This document shows, in pieces, positions 25,870 through 35,137 of a stretch of 64,000 bases of DNA; position 1 is the stretch's first letter, and the number at the start of each line of letters is the position of its first letter. Below the pieces are notes generated by a model. The model searched no databases. It had not been told where the DNA came from and worked only from the letters and a program-made list of their open reading frames with translations. The translations under genes were made by a program, and so were the position numbers. Source of the stretch: UBA1952 sp965246765 (GTDB taxonomy: Bacteria > Bacteroidota > Bacteroidia > Chitinophagales > Chitinophagaceae); NCBI GenBank assembly GCA_965246765.1, contig CBDFFJ010000005.1, positions 496,001 to 560,000 of the forward strand, written 5' to 3'.

Positions 25870-28416
25870 ATGGATTCTAATTTCTCACCAAAAGTCAAGG
25901 AAATCATCTCCTACAGCCGCGAGGAAGCCCTCCGGCTCGGCAATGATTTCATTGGCACCGAGCACCTGCTGCTGGGCCTCATCCGCGAGGGCGAGGGGAT
26001 GGCGGTACAGGTTTTGAATGCGATGCAGATTGACCTCTTTGACCTGCGCAAGGAGCTGGAGATTGCGATTAAGGATAAGAACAACCGCCCGGTTGCCAAC
26101 ATCAATTCCCTCCCGCTCACCAAGCAGGCTGAAAAAGTAATACGCATCACTGTGCTGGAGGCGAAGGCCCTGAAAAGCCCGACCGTGGAGACCGAACATC
26201 TGATGCTTTCTATTCTGAAGAGTAAAGAAGCAGTCGCAACCCAAATCCTCCATCAATACGAAGTGGACTACGAACGTTTTAAAAATGAACTGGCCATCCT
26301 GCAGGGACATGGCCCCTCCGCCGCTTACGGCGACGACCCCGGCTCCGAAGAGTTTGACGACGACGACGAGCGCAAGCAATACCAGCAGCAGCGCCGTCAG
26401 GGTGCCGCGGGTAATGCGAAGAGCAAGACGCCTGTCTTAGACAACTTCGGCCGCGACATCACGAAGCTGGCCGAGCTGGGAACGCTTGACCCGATTGTGG
26501 GCCGAGAGGAAGAAATTGAGCGCGTTAGCCAGATTCTTTCCCGCAGAAAAAAGAACAACCCAATCCTCATTGGTGAGCCTGGCGTTGGTAAAACCGCCAT
26601 CGTGGAAGGCTTGGCCCTCCGCATCGTGCAGCGCAAAGTGAGCCGCGTGCTTTTTGATAAGCGCGTTGTTTCCCTTGACCTCGCAGCGCTGGTGGCCGGT
26701 ACCAAATACCGCGGCCAGTTTGAGGAGCGCATGAAGGCCATCATGAATGAGCTGGAGAAGAACCGCGACGTGATTCTCTTTATTGATGAGATTCACACTA
26801 TCGTGGGTGCGGGCGGCGCCAGCGGCTCGCTGGATGCTTCCAATATCTTCAAGCCGGCTCTTGCCCGCGGTGACCTGCAATGCATCGGCGCATCCACGTT
26901 GGATGAGTACCGCATGTACATTGAGAAGGACGGCGCGCTTGACCGCCGCTTCCAGAAGGTGCTCATTGAGCCGCCTTCCGTGGAGGAGACGATTATTATC
27001 CTCACCAACATCCAGAACAAGTACGAGGACTTCCACAATGTGACTTACGACAAGGCGTCCATTGAAAGCGCCGTGAAGCTTTCCGACCGCTACATGACCG
27101 ACCGTCTGCTGCCCGACAAGGCGATTGACGTGATGGACGAAGTTGGCGCGCGTGTGCACCTGAAAAACATCAACGTGCCGCCGGCCATCGTGGAGTTGGA
27201 AAAGAAGATTGAAGACATCAAGTCGGAGAAAAATAAAGTCGTGAAGAGCCAGCGCTTTGAAGAAGCAGCCTCTTTGCGCGATAAGGAAAAGCGCCTTGGC
27301 GAAGAGCTGGAAAAGGCGAAGCGCGATTGGGAAGAAGATGCGAAAAGTAAGCGCTACCCAATCACGGAAGACGACATCGCGGAAGTGATTTCCATGATGA
27401 CCGGCATTCCCGTGAAGCGCATGGTGACTGCCGAGACGGATAAGCTCCGCGCGATGGACGAAGACCTGAAGGCCGTCGTGGTAGGGCAGGAAGAGGCCAT
27501 CATGAAAGTGGTGCGCTCCATCCAGCGGAACCGAGTTGGTCTTAAGGACCCACGGAAGCCGATTGGCTCCTTCATCTTCCTCGGGCCTACGGGTGTGGGT
27601 AAGACGGAGCTGGCGCGCAGCCTCGCCCGCCACATGTTTGACTCTGATGCAGCGCTTATTCGCATTGATATGTCGGAGTACATGGAGAAGTTCTCCGTGA
27701 GCCGCCTGATTGGCGCGCCTCCGGGATATGTTGGGTACGAAGAAGGTGGTCAGCTTACCGAAAAGGTGCGCCGCAAGCCGTACTCTGTGGTGCTGCTTGA
27801 TGAAATTGAAAAGGCCCACCCGGACATTTTCAACATCCTGCTGCAAGTGCTGGATGATGGTCAGCTTACCGACGGTCTTGGCCGCAAGATTGACTTTAAG
27901 AATTGCCTTATCATCATGACTTCCAACATCGGCGTACGACAGTTGAAGGACTTTGGTGAAGGTGTCGGCTTCTCTACCGGCGCGCGCATTGCCGCATCAA
28001 GCGATAATAGCCGTGGCGTGATTGAGAAGGCGCTAAAGCGCACCTTCTCGCCTGAATTCCTCAACCGGATTGACGATGTAATCATCTTCAACTCGCTGGA
28101 GCAGGAGCACATCAATAAGATTATTGACCTCATCATGAAGGATGTGCTGAAGCGCCTCAACACGCTTGGCTTTGACCTCGTATTGAGCGACAGTGCTAAG
28201 AAATTCATCGCCGAAAAGGGCTACGACCAGGAGTTTGGCGCCCGCCCGCTGCACCGCGCCATCCAGAAGTATCTGGAAGACCCACTGGCAGAGGAAATCC
28301 TGAACCACCGTGTGAAGGAAGGCGATGTGGTGACGGCCAACTTTGCCGAAGGTGAGGAGAAGGTTTCCTTCATCATTGAGCACAAGCCGGCGGAGATTAA
28401 TACGGCGAAGGAGTAA
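25870..28416 (+). CDS. clpC: ATP-dependent Clp protease ATP-binding subunit ClpC
   Basis: This 848-residue Hsp100 chaperone has a double Clp-N domain (residues 1-145), an acidic/Gln linker, AAA+ module 1 with Walker A GEPGVGKT (235-242) and FIDEIHT, a UVR-type coiled coil (SQRFEEAASLRDKEKRL), AAA+ module 2 with GPTGVGKT near 572, and a C-terminal ClpB-D2-small domain. ClpC unfolds substrates for ClpP. A strong terminator follows at 28438. Degenerate CTTTCTACT repeats precede the start. Confidence 0.96.
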   Translation: MDSNFSPKVKEIISYSREEALRLGNDFIGTEHLLLGLIREGEGMAVQVLNAMQIDLFDLRKELEIAIKDKNNRPVANINSLPLTKQAEKVIRITVLEAKALKSPTVETEHLMLSILKSKEAVATQILHQYEVDYERFKNELAILQGHGPSAAYGDDPGSEEFDDDDERKQYQQQRRQGAAGNAKSKTPVLDNFGRDITKLAELGTLDPIVGREEEIERVSQILSRRKKNNPILIGEPGVGKTAIVEGLALRIVQRKVSRVLFDKRVVSLDLAALVAGTKYRGQFEERMKAIMNELEKNRDVILFIDEIHTIVGAGGASGSLDASNIFKPALARGDLQCIGASTLDEYRMYIEKDGALDRRFQKVLIEPPSVEETIIILTNIQNKYEDFHNVTYDKASIESAVKLSDRYMTDRLLPDKAIDVMDEVGARVHLKNINVPPAIVELEKKIEDIKSEKNKVVKSQRFEEAASLRDKEKRLGEELEKAKRDWEEDAKSKRYPITEDDIAEVISMMTGIPVKRMVTAETDKLRAMDEDLKAVVVGQEEAIMKVVRSIQRNRVGLKDPRKPIGSFIFLGPTGVGKTELARSLARHMFDSDAALIRIDMSEYMEKFSVSRLIGAPPGYVGYEEGGQLTEKVRRKPYSVVLLDEIEKAHPDIFNILLQVLDDGQLTDGLGRKIDFKNCLIIMTSNIGVRQLKDFGEGVGFSTGARIAASSDNSRGVIEKALKRTFSPEFLNRIDDVIIFNSLEQEHINKIIDLIMKDVLKRLNTLGFDLVLSDSAKKFIAEKGYDQEFGARPLHRAIQKYLEDPLAEEILNHRVKEGDVVTANFAEGEEKVSFIIEHKPAEINTAKE

Positions 28417-28437
28417 ATAGAATTTTGGAGATAATGG

Positions 28438-28466
28438 AAACGCCCGGTTTGTGCCGGGCGTTTTTA
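28438..28466 (+). terminator. Rho-independent terminator of clpC
   Basis: AAACGCCCGG and CCGGGCGTTT form a perfect stem with loop TTTGTG, followed by a T tract, 22 nt after the clpC stop. Confidence 0.92.
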
Positions 28467-28501
28467 TTTGGCCGCGTAAATTCGTTTCTCAATAGATTCA
28501 A

Positions 28502-29221
28502 ATGGCAAAAAAAGCAAAGGAAGCAGATGGGGAGTTATATAGGTATTTGGAGATGCCAACTACTGAACTGCTTGAAGCTTTTGGCAAGGGACATCATATT
28601 CCTGGTTCTGGCAGTGCAGCTGCTTTGTCTGGATTAATTGCCATTGAATTAATAAAGACCGTCTGCATCCTTACAAAAACAAAGGAGACATATTCCAATG
28701 TTCATCCGCAGATGGAGTACATCCACGACTTACTTATTAATGAGTATAAGCCAAAACTCATCCAATTGTTTTACAACGATTCAGTTGAATTTGGCAAAGT
28801 TTCACAGAAGAGATTATTAAGGGATGCTGAACAAGACACAAAATTGAGAGATAAATATGGGCGTGAAGCAGCAGAACAACTGAGGATTGCCACTGAAATA
28901 CCAATTGAAACTTGCAAGACTTGCATCGCATTAATAGAACATGCATTTGCAATTTTTGACAACGGTTATAAGGCAACGAGAGGGGATGCTGGCGTGGCAA
29001 TAAGCAATTAGCTTGCAGGAATATCCGGCTCTCTCTTTATCATTCTATTGAATATAAAGGTGGCAAGGAAAAGTAGTTGGACAACTGAAAAGCGCGTTGA
29101 AACTGAAGACTTAGCGCGTCAATTTGGAACAATACAACGCAACGCTTTTTCCCGGGTAGTTAGCTTGTATTCAGAGGGTATGCCAGATGGACAAACTAAG
29201 ATACCTTTTATTGATGCCTAG
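28502..29221 (+). pseudogene. Cyclodeaminase/cyclohydrolase-like gene with internal amber
   Basis: The first 169 residues resemble the FTCD C-terminal (formiminotetrahydrofolate cyclodeaminase) fold: TTELLEAFGKGHHIPGSGSA, then AALSGLIAIELIKTVCILT. The frame meets TAG at 29009-29011 exactly after RGDAGVAISN, then stays open for 69 more codons that read plausibly (AGISGSLFIILLNIK) to a second TAG at 29219-29221. Family members normally have such an Ala/Gly/Asn-rich final helix, so the stop probably truncates the gene. Codon use is AT-rich, suggesting transfer. If the 169-residue form is used, the CDS ends at 29011. Confidence 0.65.
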
Positions 29222-29260
29222 CCCCCTACTGCACGCGCGCCGCCCGTTTTCTTCGCCACT

Positions 29261-29291
29261 GGTTTAAGTCTTGCGAAGCAGACTTAAATCC
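29261..29291. repeat. Isolated inverted repeat
   Basis: GGTTTAAGTCT and AGACTTAAATC surround TGCGAAGC. It lies in the non-coding gap between the cyclodeaminase-like gene and the 21-bp array. No T tract follows, so a terminator is not indicated. Nothing else was seen in 29222-29440. Confidence 0.55.
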
Positions 29292-29440
29292 ACTATATCA
29301 GCAAATCTCTGACTTGCATAGCCATCTCTTTTACCCGCAATAATGAGCCATAGCCTCAGGCGAACTGTTAGCCCTTCAGCTCAACTGTAATAGGGACATT
29401 CAAGTTATAATTTCACACATCCAAAGTCCCGGACATCTCT

Positions 29441-29776
29441 GTAATTGTCGTGCGCAAGCCTGTAAATGTGCTACGCAAAGCGGTATATAAGGTTTACAAA
29501 CAATGCAAGGCCTGCCGTGAGCCTGCAAGAGTCGTTCGTAAGGCTGCAAGGCTCATAAACATGGCTGTAAAAGGCTTTAGCAGGCCTGTAATTGTCGTCC
29601 GTAAGGCTGTAAAGGCGCCCCGCAAGGCAATAAATAGTGTTTACAAATAATACAAAGCGCCGGGTAAGGCTGTAAAAGCCGCTTACAAGGCTGTAAGTGT
29701 CGTAAACAAGCCTGTAAAAAGCTTAGCTATGGCCGCAAATACCTTCCGCAAGGCTGTATGAGCTTTTCGCAAGGTC
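29441..29776 (+). repeat. Tandem array of sixteen 21-bp units
   Basis: Sixteen consecutive 21-nt units follow each other without a single insertion or deletion (unit starts 29441, 29462, 29483 and so on to 29756). An approximate consensus is GTAAANGTCGTNCGCAAGGC plus T; single units diverge considerably. Because 21 is a multiple of three, one frame reads as a heptapeptide repeat close to V-x-V-V-R-K-A. That frame is open from 29411 to a TAA at 29648-29650 in unit 10, resumes, and ends at TGA in unit 16. No ATG start is present; GTG at 29450 is the only plausible one. Whether it is coding is unresolved. Confidence 0.85.
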
Positions 29777-29856
29777 GCTTATGTAATTCCGCTCCTATGC
29801 AGCGTCTGCCAGAATGTGGTGAATGGTACAGTCTTATCAGAAGGAACAAAAAACAC

Positions 29857-30660
29857 ATGCTTCTGATGCAAGGCTCTTTATTCTTATCCGTGCTATTTCT
29901 GTTTGCAGGTCTTGGCAGTGCGGGAGCGCAAACCCGGAGTACAAAGCCCGCCCGCGACACCATCAACAGCGACCGCCCCGACCAGACCGAGTCGCCGCAC
30001 ATTGTGGCGCGCGGCAAGCTTCAGGTGGAGGCAGGCATTACGGTCAATCCCTTTGACTCGTCCGGCGACGAGACGCCGGTGATCGGGATGCTCGTGCTGC
30101 GTTACGGCCTTTCCAGGAAGACCGAGCTGCGGCTGATGGCCGAAGAGGGCCGGGCCCGCGACCGGTATATTGAGGAGACAACGCAAGGGCTGTATCCGTT
30201 GGCCATAGGCGGTAAGTGGCTGCTGCTGGAGCGGGAGCGCGGCATTGTGCCGCAAATGGCGCTGATGGGCTGGCTGAAGCTGCCCTTCACCTCGCGCTCG
30301 TCGGAGCAAACAATTTATTGGAGCCCGCAGATACTGATGGCCTTTGAGAATAAGATCGGCGAGAAGATAGAGCTGGAGTATAACGCCGGCGGCAAGCAGG
30401 ATGCCTTTGATAAGGAATGGCAGGGCATGGCCTCCGCGTCGCTGCATTATGAGCTCACAGAGCGGCTGAAGGCCTTCATAGAATACTTCGGGCATTACCA
30501 GCCGGAGGAAGACCCGGTACATAACGCGGATGCCGGCCTGATGTACTTACTCAATCCATCAATGCAGTTGGATCTTGCTTTTGGCCGAAGCCTGTATGCG
30601 GTGCCGGATAAGAGGAGCTCTTTTATAAATGCGGGCTTCTCGGTACGGTTGCCGAAGTAG
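29857..30660 (+). CDS. Outer-membrane transporter-like protein (MetA-pathway family)
   Basis: This protein of about 267 residues starts at the ATG 29857, giving a signal peptide ending in GSAGAQ. The frame stays open upstream to the end of the 21-bp array, but nothing there looks like protein. The mature start INSDRPDQTESPHIVARGKL is the hallmark of the 'putative MetA-pathway of phenol degradation' outer-membrane beta-barrel family. The rest alternates short amphipathic strands to a final FSVRLPK. It is probably a beta-barrel; the transported substrate is unknown. Confidence 0.78.
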   Translation: MLLMQGSLFLSVLFLFAGLGSAGAQTRSTKPARDTINSDRPDQTESPHIVARGKLQVEAGITVNPFDSSGDETPVIGMLVLRYGLSRKTELRLMAEEGRARDRYIEETTQGLYPLAIGGKWLLLERERGIVPQMALMGWLKLPFTSRSSEQTIYWSPQILMAFENKIGEKIELEYNAGGKQDAFDKEWQGMASASLHYELTERLKAFIEYFGHYQPEEDPVHNADAGLMYLLNPSMQLDLAFGRSLYAVPDKRSSFINAGFSVRLPK

Positions 30661-30741
30661 CTACGCTGTTACAAATGGCAGGTAATTTTTCAGATTGCCT
30701 CAATATCTGCCGCATGGTTGAGATTGTATTTCTAAGAAAGA

Positions 30742-30774
30742 AAGCCGCCGCATCTTATCAGGATGCGGCGGCTT
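30742..30774. terminator. Bidirectional terminator hairpin
   Basis: GCCGCCGCATC and GATGCGGCGGC form an 11-bp perfect stem with an A-rich left and T-containing right flank. It lies between two converging genes (stops at 30660 and 30793). Confidence 0.8.
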
Positions 30775-30792
30775 CGTTCAATCCGGGGGGCC

Positions 30793-31092
30793 TTAGTGGC
30801 CGCCGTTGTTCATAGTACCGCTGCCGCCATTGTTCATAGAGCCGCTGCCGTTGCCGCTACTTCCGTTGCTGCCGCTGTTCATAGAGCCGTTGTCCATGTT
30901 GCCGCCGCTTTTGCTGCTCTTGTGCGTTTTATGGCTGCCGGAAGACTTGTGCTTGCTCATCTTCTTTCCTTTGCCTGCATCGCCGGTGCTGGTTGAGCTA
31001 CTGGTGCCGGTCTGAGTCTGAGTCTGGGTCTGTGCCATTACGGGCATTGCGAAGAGTGCGCAAAGGCTCAGTGCGAGGAGTGCTTTTTTCAT
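30793..31092 (-). CDS. Secreted Ser/Gly/Asn-rich low-complexity protein
   Basis: This 99-residue protein has a clear Sec signal peptide (MKKALLALSLCALFAMPVMA), a TQTQTQT stretch, a Lys/His/Ser-rich centre (KKMSKHKSSGSHKTHKSSK) and a C-terminal half of NGSGSMNNGG-type repeats. No folded domain is expected. Similar short secreted proteins are common in this phylum; the function is unknown. Confidence 0.75.
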   Translation of the reverse strand: MKKALLALSLCALFAMPVMAQTQTQTQTGTSSSTSTGDAGKGKKMSKHKSSGSHKTHKSSKSGGNMDNGSMNSGSNGSSGNGSGSMNNGGSGTMNNGGH

Positions 31093-31224
31093 TTGGTTCT
31101 GGTTTGATTTTGGTTTGCCCTCGGTGCAAAAAATTCAGGCCAACATGGTAATATCATGCCCTGTAAAGCATTTGAAATCAGCAACTGCGGCATGTAGCCT
31201 TCAGACTGCGGGTAAAAAGACGGT

Positions 31225-31734
31225 TTAAGTACCACTCCTTTTCACGCCGGCAATCATTGCCGCAAGAACAAGCCCAAAGCTTAGCACCGCCGCCCAGGTG
31301 CGCACAGCATGCCACCGGTTCCAAGGGCCTTCAAAAGCTTCCCGCGCCCGCCGCAATGCCCCGGCGTCTGCTCCTTCGCGCCGGAACGCCTCCAGTGCAT
31401 TGTTTAGCGGCACATTTCCGCTAATCGTTACGCCCACAACGACGATAATGTATAGCGAGGTAGCGGCCGTTAGCAGCCAGAATGCGGATGATGCGCCGCC
31501 GCTTTTATAAGCCGCTCTGCAACACAGCGGCAGGAGCAACACCGGCAGGAAATACACAGCGAAGAAGAGGCCGTTCTGTATCGCCCGGTTAATACCCTGC
31601 ATGGCAGCGATGTAGGCATCATCGCCAAGCTGCCGCAGGCCGGGATTTACCGATACGGAATACGCAAACAGCAATCCGGCGGACAAGCCCACGGTCAGTG
31701 CGGCGGCGATTAATAAAACATTGGGAGTGGTCAT
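31225..31734 (-). CDS. DUF1772 (anthrone oxygenase-like) membrane protein
   Basis: This protein of about 169 residues has four hydrophobic segments. The first (LTVGLSAGLLFAYSVSVNPGL) and the NVPLNNALE segment before a WNRWHAVRTWAA stretch are typical of DUF1772, small membrane proteins related to anthrone oxygenase. The start is taken at ATG 31734 rather than an upstream TTG. No pathway can be assigned from context. Confidence 0.82.
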   Translation of the reverse strand: MTTPNVLLIAAALTVGLSAGLLFAYSVSVNPGLRQLGDDAYIAAMQGINRAIQNGLFFAVYFLPVLLLPLCCRAAYKSGGASSAFWLLTAATSLYIIVVVGVTISGNVPLNNALEAFRREGADAGALRRAREAFEGPWNRWHAVRTWAAVLSFGLVLAAMIAGVKRSGT

Positions 31735-31767
31735 AGCCGGCGGCAAATTACGTAGCGATTTATCTGC

Positions 31768-31800
31768 GAAAAATGCCCGGCTGGTAGGCGGGCATTTTTC
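31768..31800 (-). terminator. Terminator downstream of T9SS cargo gene
   Basis: GAAAAATGCCC and GGGCATTTTTC form a perfect stem, located 24 nt after the minus-strand stop at 31824. The stem ends give T-rich flanks on both strands. Confidence 0.8.
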
Positions 31801-31823
31801 TTAAGACAATAAATCAGGCTGCC

Positions 31824-33113
31824 TTATCGCCTGATGGATACTTGCCGGACTTCATAAGCGCCCTGTACGTCCTTTAAGACGAGGGAATAGATGCCCGTGG
31901 CAAGTGCCGCTGTCTGAATATCAAGCAAAGCACTTTTCACAAGGCGTTCGTTGTACACGGCCTCACCAAACGCATTAAACAGGCTTACAGTGCCATCAAA
32001 TGGCGCCGCAAAGGACAGATGCAGGCTGCTGCTAACGGGATTAGGATACACACGCGCGGCTGCCAGAAGCGGTGAAGAAACTCTGAGCTTGCGCTGCAGC
32101 AGCGGGGAGCGAATAGTATCCGGAACGCCAATAGAAGCATAGGGCGTAATGACAAGATTATAGTATTGAGCCGTGGCCGGAGCTACTAATTTCTTGGTGC
32201 TTGCAGCATCGTTTGCGCCATTCAGGGCCACCGAGAAATTCTGGTTATACCAACGGTAGCTCTTGTAGCCCGGAGGGCCTTTCAGCACAACAGAGTCACC
32301 TCCGGCATTGTAGCTCAGCAGCGAGGCTACAAGTGAATCGGCTGCGGCTGTGACGTCAAAGTATCCATAGCCCCAATGCCCGCCGTGCATGCAGGCAAGC
32401 GCAGTGACTTCAATGATAACGGTCTTGCCACCCATGCCAGATAGGTTAATAGTGGTCGGCGTCCAGGGAAGCCATGCGATTAAACTATCTACCTGTGAGG
32501 TAACCGGATCTACGAATGGGGAAAATCCCGGAATTGCCCACTTTGCGACATAGAGATTATTAGCTGCAGGCACTACGGCTCCTGTAGCAGAGTCATAGGC
32601 AATTACCTGGAAAGTTGATTGATCAGAAGCTGCATGCATTCCATCCTGCAAGACTGCCGCGATCTGGCCCTGGATATTGTATGATGTACTGGCAGCCGGC
32701 ACATGGACAAAGTACTGAACACGTTCTGCGCGCGTCATGATGCTGTCGGTACCTAAGCGGAGCGAGTTGGCCCCACCGGCGGGGCATACGATCGGAAAGC
32801 CGCCGTAGTAATCTGTCCCGGTGCCGGAGGTTATGGCATGACGCGATTTATTAGTTGTAGAGGGCCCGGGCGCATTACCACCAATGGGCGGAGATACGCT
32901 TGGCGTTGTAAAAGCTGTTCCGGTAGCTGTAGTGCCCATAGTCGCATACCCGACCCAGCATTTCCAGTTCGTAAAGTTGCCGGAGCTGAAATCAAGATTT
33001 AACGGGATCTGGGCCTGCAGACTTCCCGCGGAAAGGGAGAGCGCAGCAAGTCCGCCGGCAAACAGGCGGGCAAAAAGGCGCGAATTTCTAAAGCAAGGGT
33101 AGCGTAGCTTCAT
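31824..33113 (-). CDS. Secreted protein with T9SS C-terminal sorting domain
   Basis: This 429-residue protein has an extended signal peptide ending near SLQAQ, a jelly-roll-like N-terminal half opening with LNLDFSSGNFTNW, and a type A T9SS sorting domain at the end (VYPNPVSSSLHLSF, then FNAFGEAVYNERL and a final RQVSIRR). It would be exported to the cell surface or medium by T9SS. The binding or catalytic role of the main domain is unknown. Confidence 0.83.
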   Translation of the reverse strand: MKLRYPCFRNSRLFARLFAGGLAALSLSAGSLQAQIPLNLDFSSGNFTNWKCWVGYATMGTTATGTAFTTPSVSPPIGGNAPGPSTTNKSRHAITSGTGTDYYGGFPIVCPAGGANSLRLGTDSIMTRAERVQYFVHVPAASTSYNIQGQIAAVLQDGMHAASDQSTFQVIAYDSATGAVVPAANNLYVAKWAIPGFSPFVDPVTSQVDSLIAWLPWTPTTINLSGMGGKTVIIEVTALACMHGGHWGYGYFDVTAAADSLVASLLSYNAGGDSVVLKGPPGYKSYRWYNQNFSVALNGANDAASTKKLVAPATAQYYNLVITPYASIGVPDTIRSPLLQRKLRVSSPLLAAARVYPNPVSSSLHLSFAAPFDGTVSLFNAFGEAVYNERLVKSALLDIQTAALATGIYSLVLKDVQGAYEVRQVSIRR

Positions 33114-33301
33114 TCGGTGTTGTTTTAATAGGTTAGCATATGTGTGCAGCCGACTGATGTCGCCGCGCGTTCACATCTTAGACGCAACAGTAGTGAAAAG
33201 TGTTGGTGCATCAGGACAATTTCTCCATTACCGGTAGCTTATAATCCATATATGTTTCTGAGGCAACTACTGCATGGCTTGAAATTGTATGCGCCCCCGG
33301 A

Positions 33302-33841
33302 ATGCGTCCTTTAGCCCGCCACCTGTTAGCAAGCCTGGTATGTCTGACCGTAGCCGCAGGTTGCGCAGGATCAAAGTCTGCATCTTTCAAAGCTGGTGCG
33401 CCCCTGCTTGACCCGATAGCGTTTTTCACCGGCCATGTTCGTTCTACAGGCTTCTTTGAGGGCCGCGGAGGTATGCCCGCCAGGCGCATCACTACAGAAA
33501 CAACGGGCATCCTTAAAGATGGCGTTCTTTATGTGGAGCAAGACCTTGCTCCGGAAGGCGGCAAACGCTGGCACCGCTCCTGGCAACTGCGCAGAACAGA
33601 TGAGCATCGCGTGGATGCCACAGCTAATGACATGCTCGGCACCGCACACGGCCTTTCAACCGGCGATGTATTCAGCTGGAGCTTCCGCCTGGCGCTTTCG
33701 CCGGGCAACCCGCTGAAAAACGTGCGCATGACCCAAGCCATGTATCTGCAACCGGATGGTCGTTCGCTGATCATCCGCAGCATTATCCGCAAGGCAGGCA
33801 TTGTGGTGGCGCAGGTTACAGAGCAGTTCCGGAAGAGTTAG
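33302..33841 (+). CDS. DUF3833-like lipoprotein
   Basis: This 179-residue protein has a lipobox-like LTVAAGCAGS. The mature part follows the DUF3833 pattern: DPIAFFTGHVRSTGFFEGRG, then a beta-rich chain with EQDLAPEGGKRWHRSW and a late QAMYLQPDGRSLIIRS. DUF3833 proteins are envelope lipocalin-like proteins of unknown ligand. Confidence 0.72.
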   Translation: MRPLARHLLASLVCLTVAAGCAGSKSASFKAGAPLLDPIAFFTGHVRSTGFFEGRGGMPARRITTETTGILKDGVLYVEQDLAPEGGKRWHRSWQLRRTDEHRVDATANDMLGTAHGLSTGDVFSWSFRLALSPGNPLKNVRMTQAMYLQPDGRSLIIRSIIRKAGIVVAQVTEQFRKS

Positions 33842-33944
33842 GTCCGCAATATTAATTCCGGCAGATTCCGGCACAGATCCGCATAAACCGGGATAAGCTT
33901 TATTTGCCAGTGGCCGCAGCATATTGCCTGCTGCCGTTTAAAAG

Positions 33945-35027
33945 ATGTCACTTAAAAAAACGCTTAGAGTATCCGTTTTCACGCTGCTCGGTCTTGTCGC
34001 GCTACTCGCCGTATGCTTTTTCACCATCCTGAAGATGGACAACGCCCTGGCAGGCCAACCCATACAATTTCCGAAAGCTACATACACACAGCCCATACTT
34101 CTGTCTTCGCTGTTTCTGAATGGCGAGCGCTTTTATTTCAGGCTTCGCACGGCTCAGGGCGATACTATTCTTGCCTACGGCGACTCTGGCGGAGGCACGT
34201 GCATGGTGGCACCCGCAGCCATAAGCAAGTTGAAGCTTTCGGCAGTTACCCGCACGGCAATGATAAAAGGGATAATGCCCATATCTTATATCCCTTTCCG
34301 GCAGCTGATACCGGACGAGCGGGTGCCACTTCCGGTGGTGCTGAATACTCCAGCGTTGCGCCGGCCGTTCGCAAGGGTTACCGAGCCGTTTCTACTTGTG
34401 CCGCCTGAAGATGGAGAGTTGAAGATGATTACAGCGGTCATGCCTTTTGATCTGTTTCTGGGGCAAAACTTCTTTATGGGCAAAGCATGGACTATAGACT
34501 ATCCGCGCCGGCAGATATGGGTAAATACCCCTGTTAGCCCGAAGGACAGTGCTGCTAAGGGTGTCCTGAAGCTTGAATTTCGGAGAAACGATATGGAGCA
34601 GGTGCTCTACGGTCATCCGCGTATGCAAATAGTTGTAGATGGCGTTGCCATAGACGTTTTGTTTGACACGGGCGCGAGTATTATTCTTTCCGATGACGGA
34701 AAGCGCCTGCTTGGCACTTCCGACAAAACCATAGCCGCCTCCTTCATTGCCAAATCAGTATTTGACCAATGGCGGGACCGCCACCCGGCCTGGAAGCTAT
34801 ACCCCAAGGCCGACAACGGGCGTGATGTGATAGAAGTACCGCAGGTCAGAATTGGCGGATACGAGGTGGGGCCGGTACTGTTTGCCGTGCGCAACGATGC
34901 GGCCTGGAGCGAGGGCATGGCGGGCACTATGGACCAAGTAGTGAAAGGCGCCATCGGTGGGTCCGCATTGAAATATTTTAAGGTGACTATAGATTATAAT
35001 TCTGCGCTCATCAGGTTTGAGCGGTGA
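33945..35027 (+). CDS. Retropepsin-like aspartic protease family protein
   Basis: This 360-residue protein has an N-terminal membrane anchor (VFTLLGLVALLAVCFFTIL). It has two lobe-like halves. The second contains a good aspartic-protease signature VLFDTGASIILSDDG; the first contains AYGDSGGGTCMV in the corresponding place, a degenerate version. The arrangement suggests a single-chain, two-lobe aspartyl protease or a derivative with only one normal DTG site. The substrate is unknown. It lies 100 nt after the DUF3833-like gene. Confidence 0.75.
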   Translation: MSLKKTLRVSVFTLLGLVALLAVCFFTILKMDNALAGQPIQFPKATYTQPILLSSLFLNGERFYFRLRTAQGDTILAYGDSGGGTCMVAPAAISKLKLSAVTRTAMIKGIMPISYIPFRQLIPDERVPLPVVLNTPALRRPFARVTEPFLLVPPEDGELKMITAVMPFDLFLGQNFFMGKAWTIDYPRRQIWVNTPVSPKDSAAKGVLKLEFRRNDMEQVLYGHPRMQIVVDGVAIDVLFDTGASIILSDDGKRLLGTSDKTIAASFIAKSVFDQWRDRHPAWKLYPKADNGRDVIEVPQVRIGGYEVGPVLFAVRNDAAWSEGMAGTMDQVVKGAIGGSALKYFKVTIDYNSALIRFER

Positions 35028-35137
35028 AGGCCCGGGCATTAAATTAAAACGACAATAGTCCTGCTCATTCCCGGTCAGCTATGCATTCCTGGCTGCAAAC
35101 GCATCTCCTGATGGTATCGTTGTTAAAATGGTGACTT

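Noticed and set aside
26437..27846. A 469-codon open frame antisense to clpC.
   Set aside because: The sense strand is an unambiguous ClpC with both ATPase modules; the antisense product is His/Val-rich and featureless.
29261..29291. Inverted repeat considered as a terminator of the cyclodeaminase-like gene.
   Set aside because: No T tract follows and the stem is 40 nt beyond the second TAG; kept only as a repeat.
29441..29776. Possible CRISPR array.
   Set aside because: The units are directly adjacent, 21 bp long and diverged, with no spacers; no cas gene is present.
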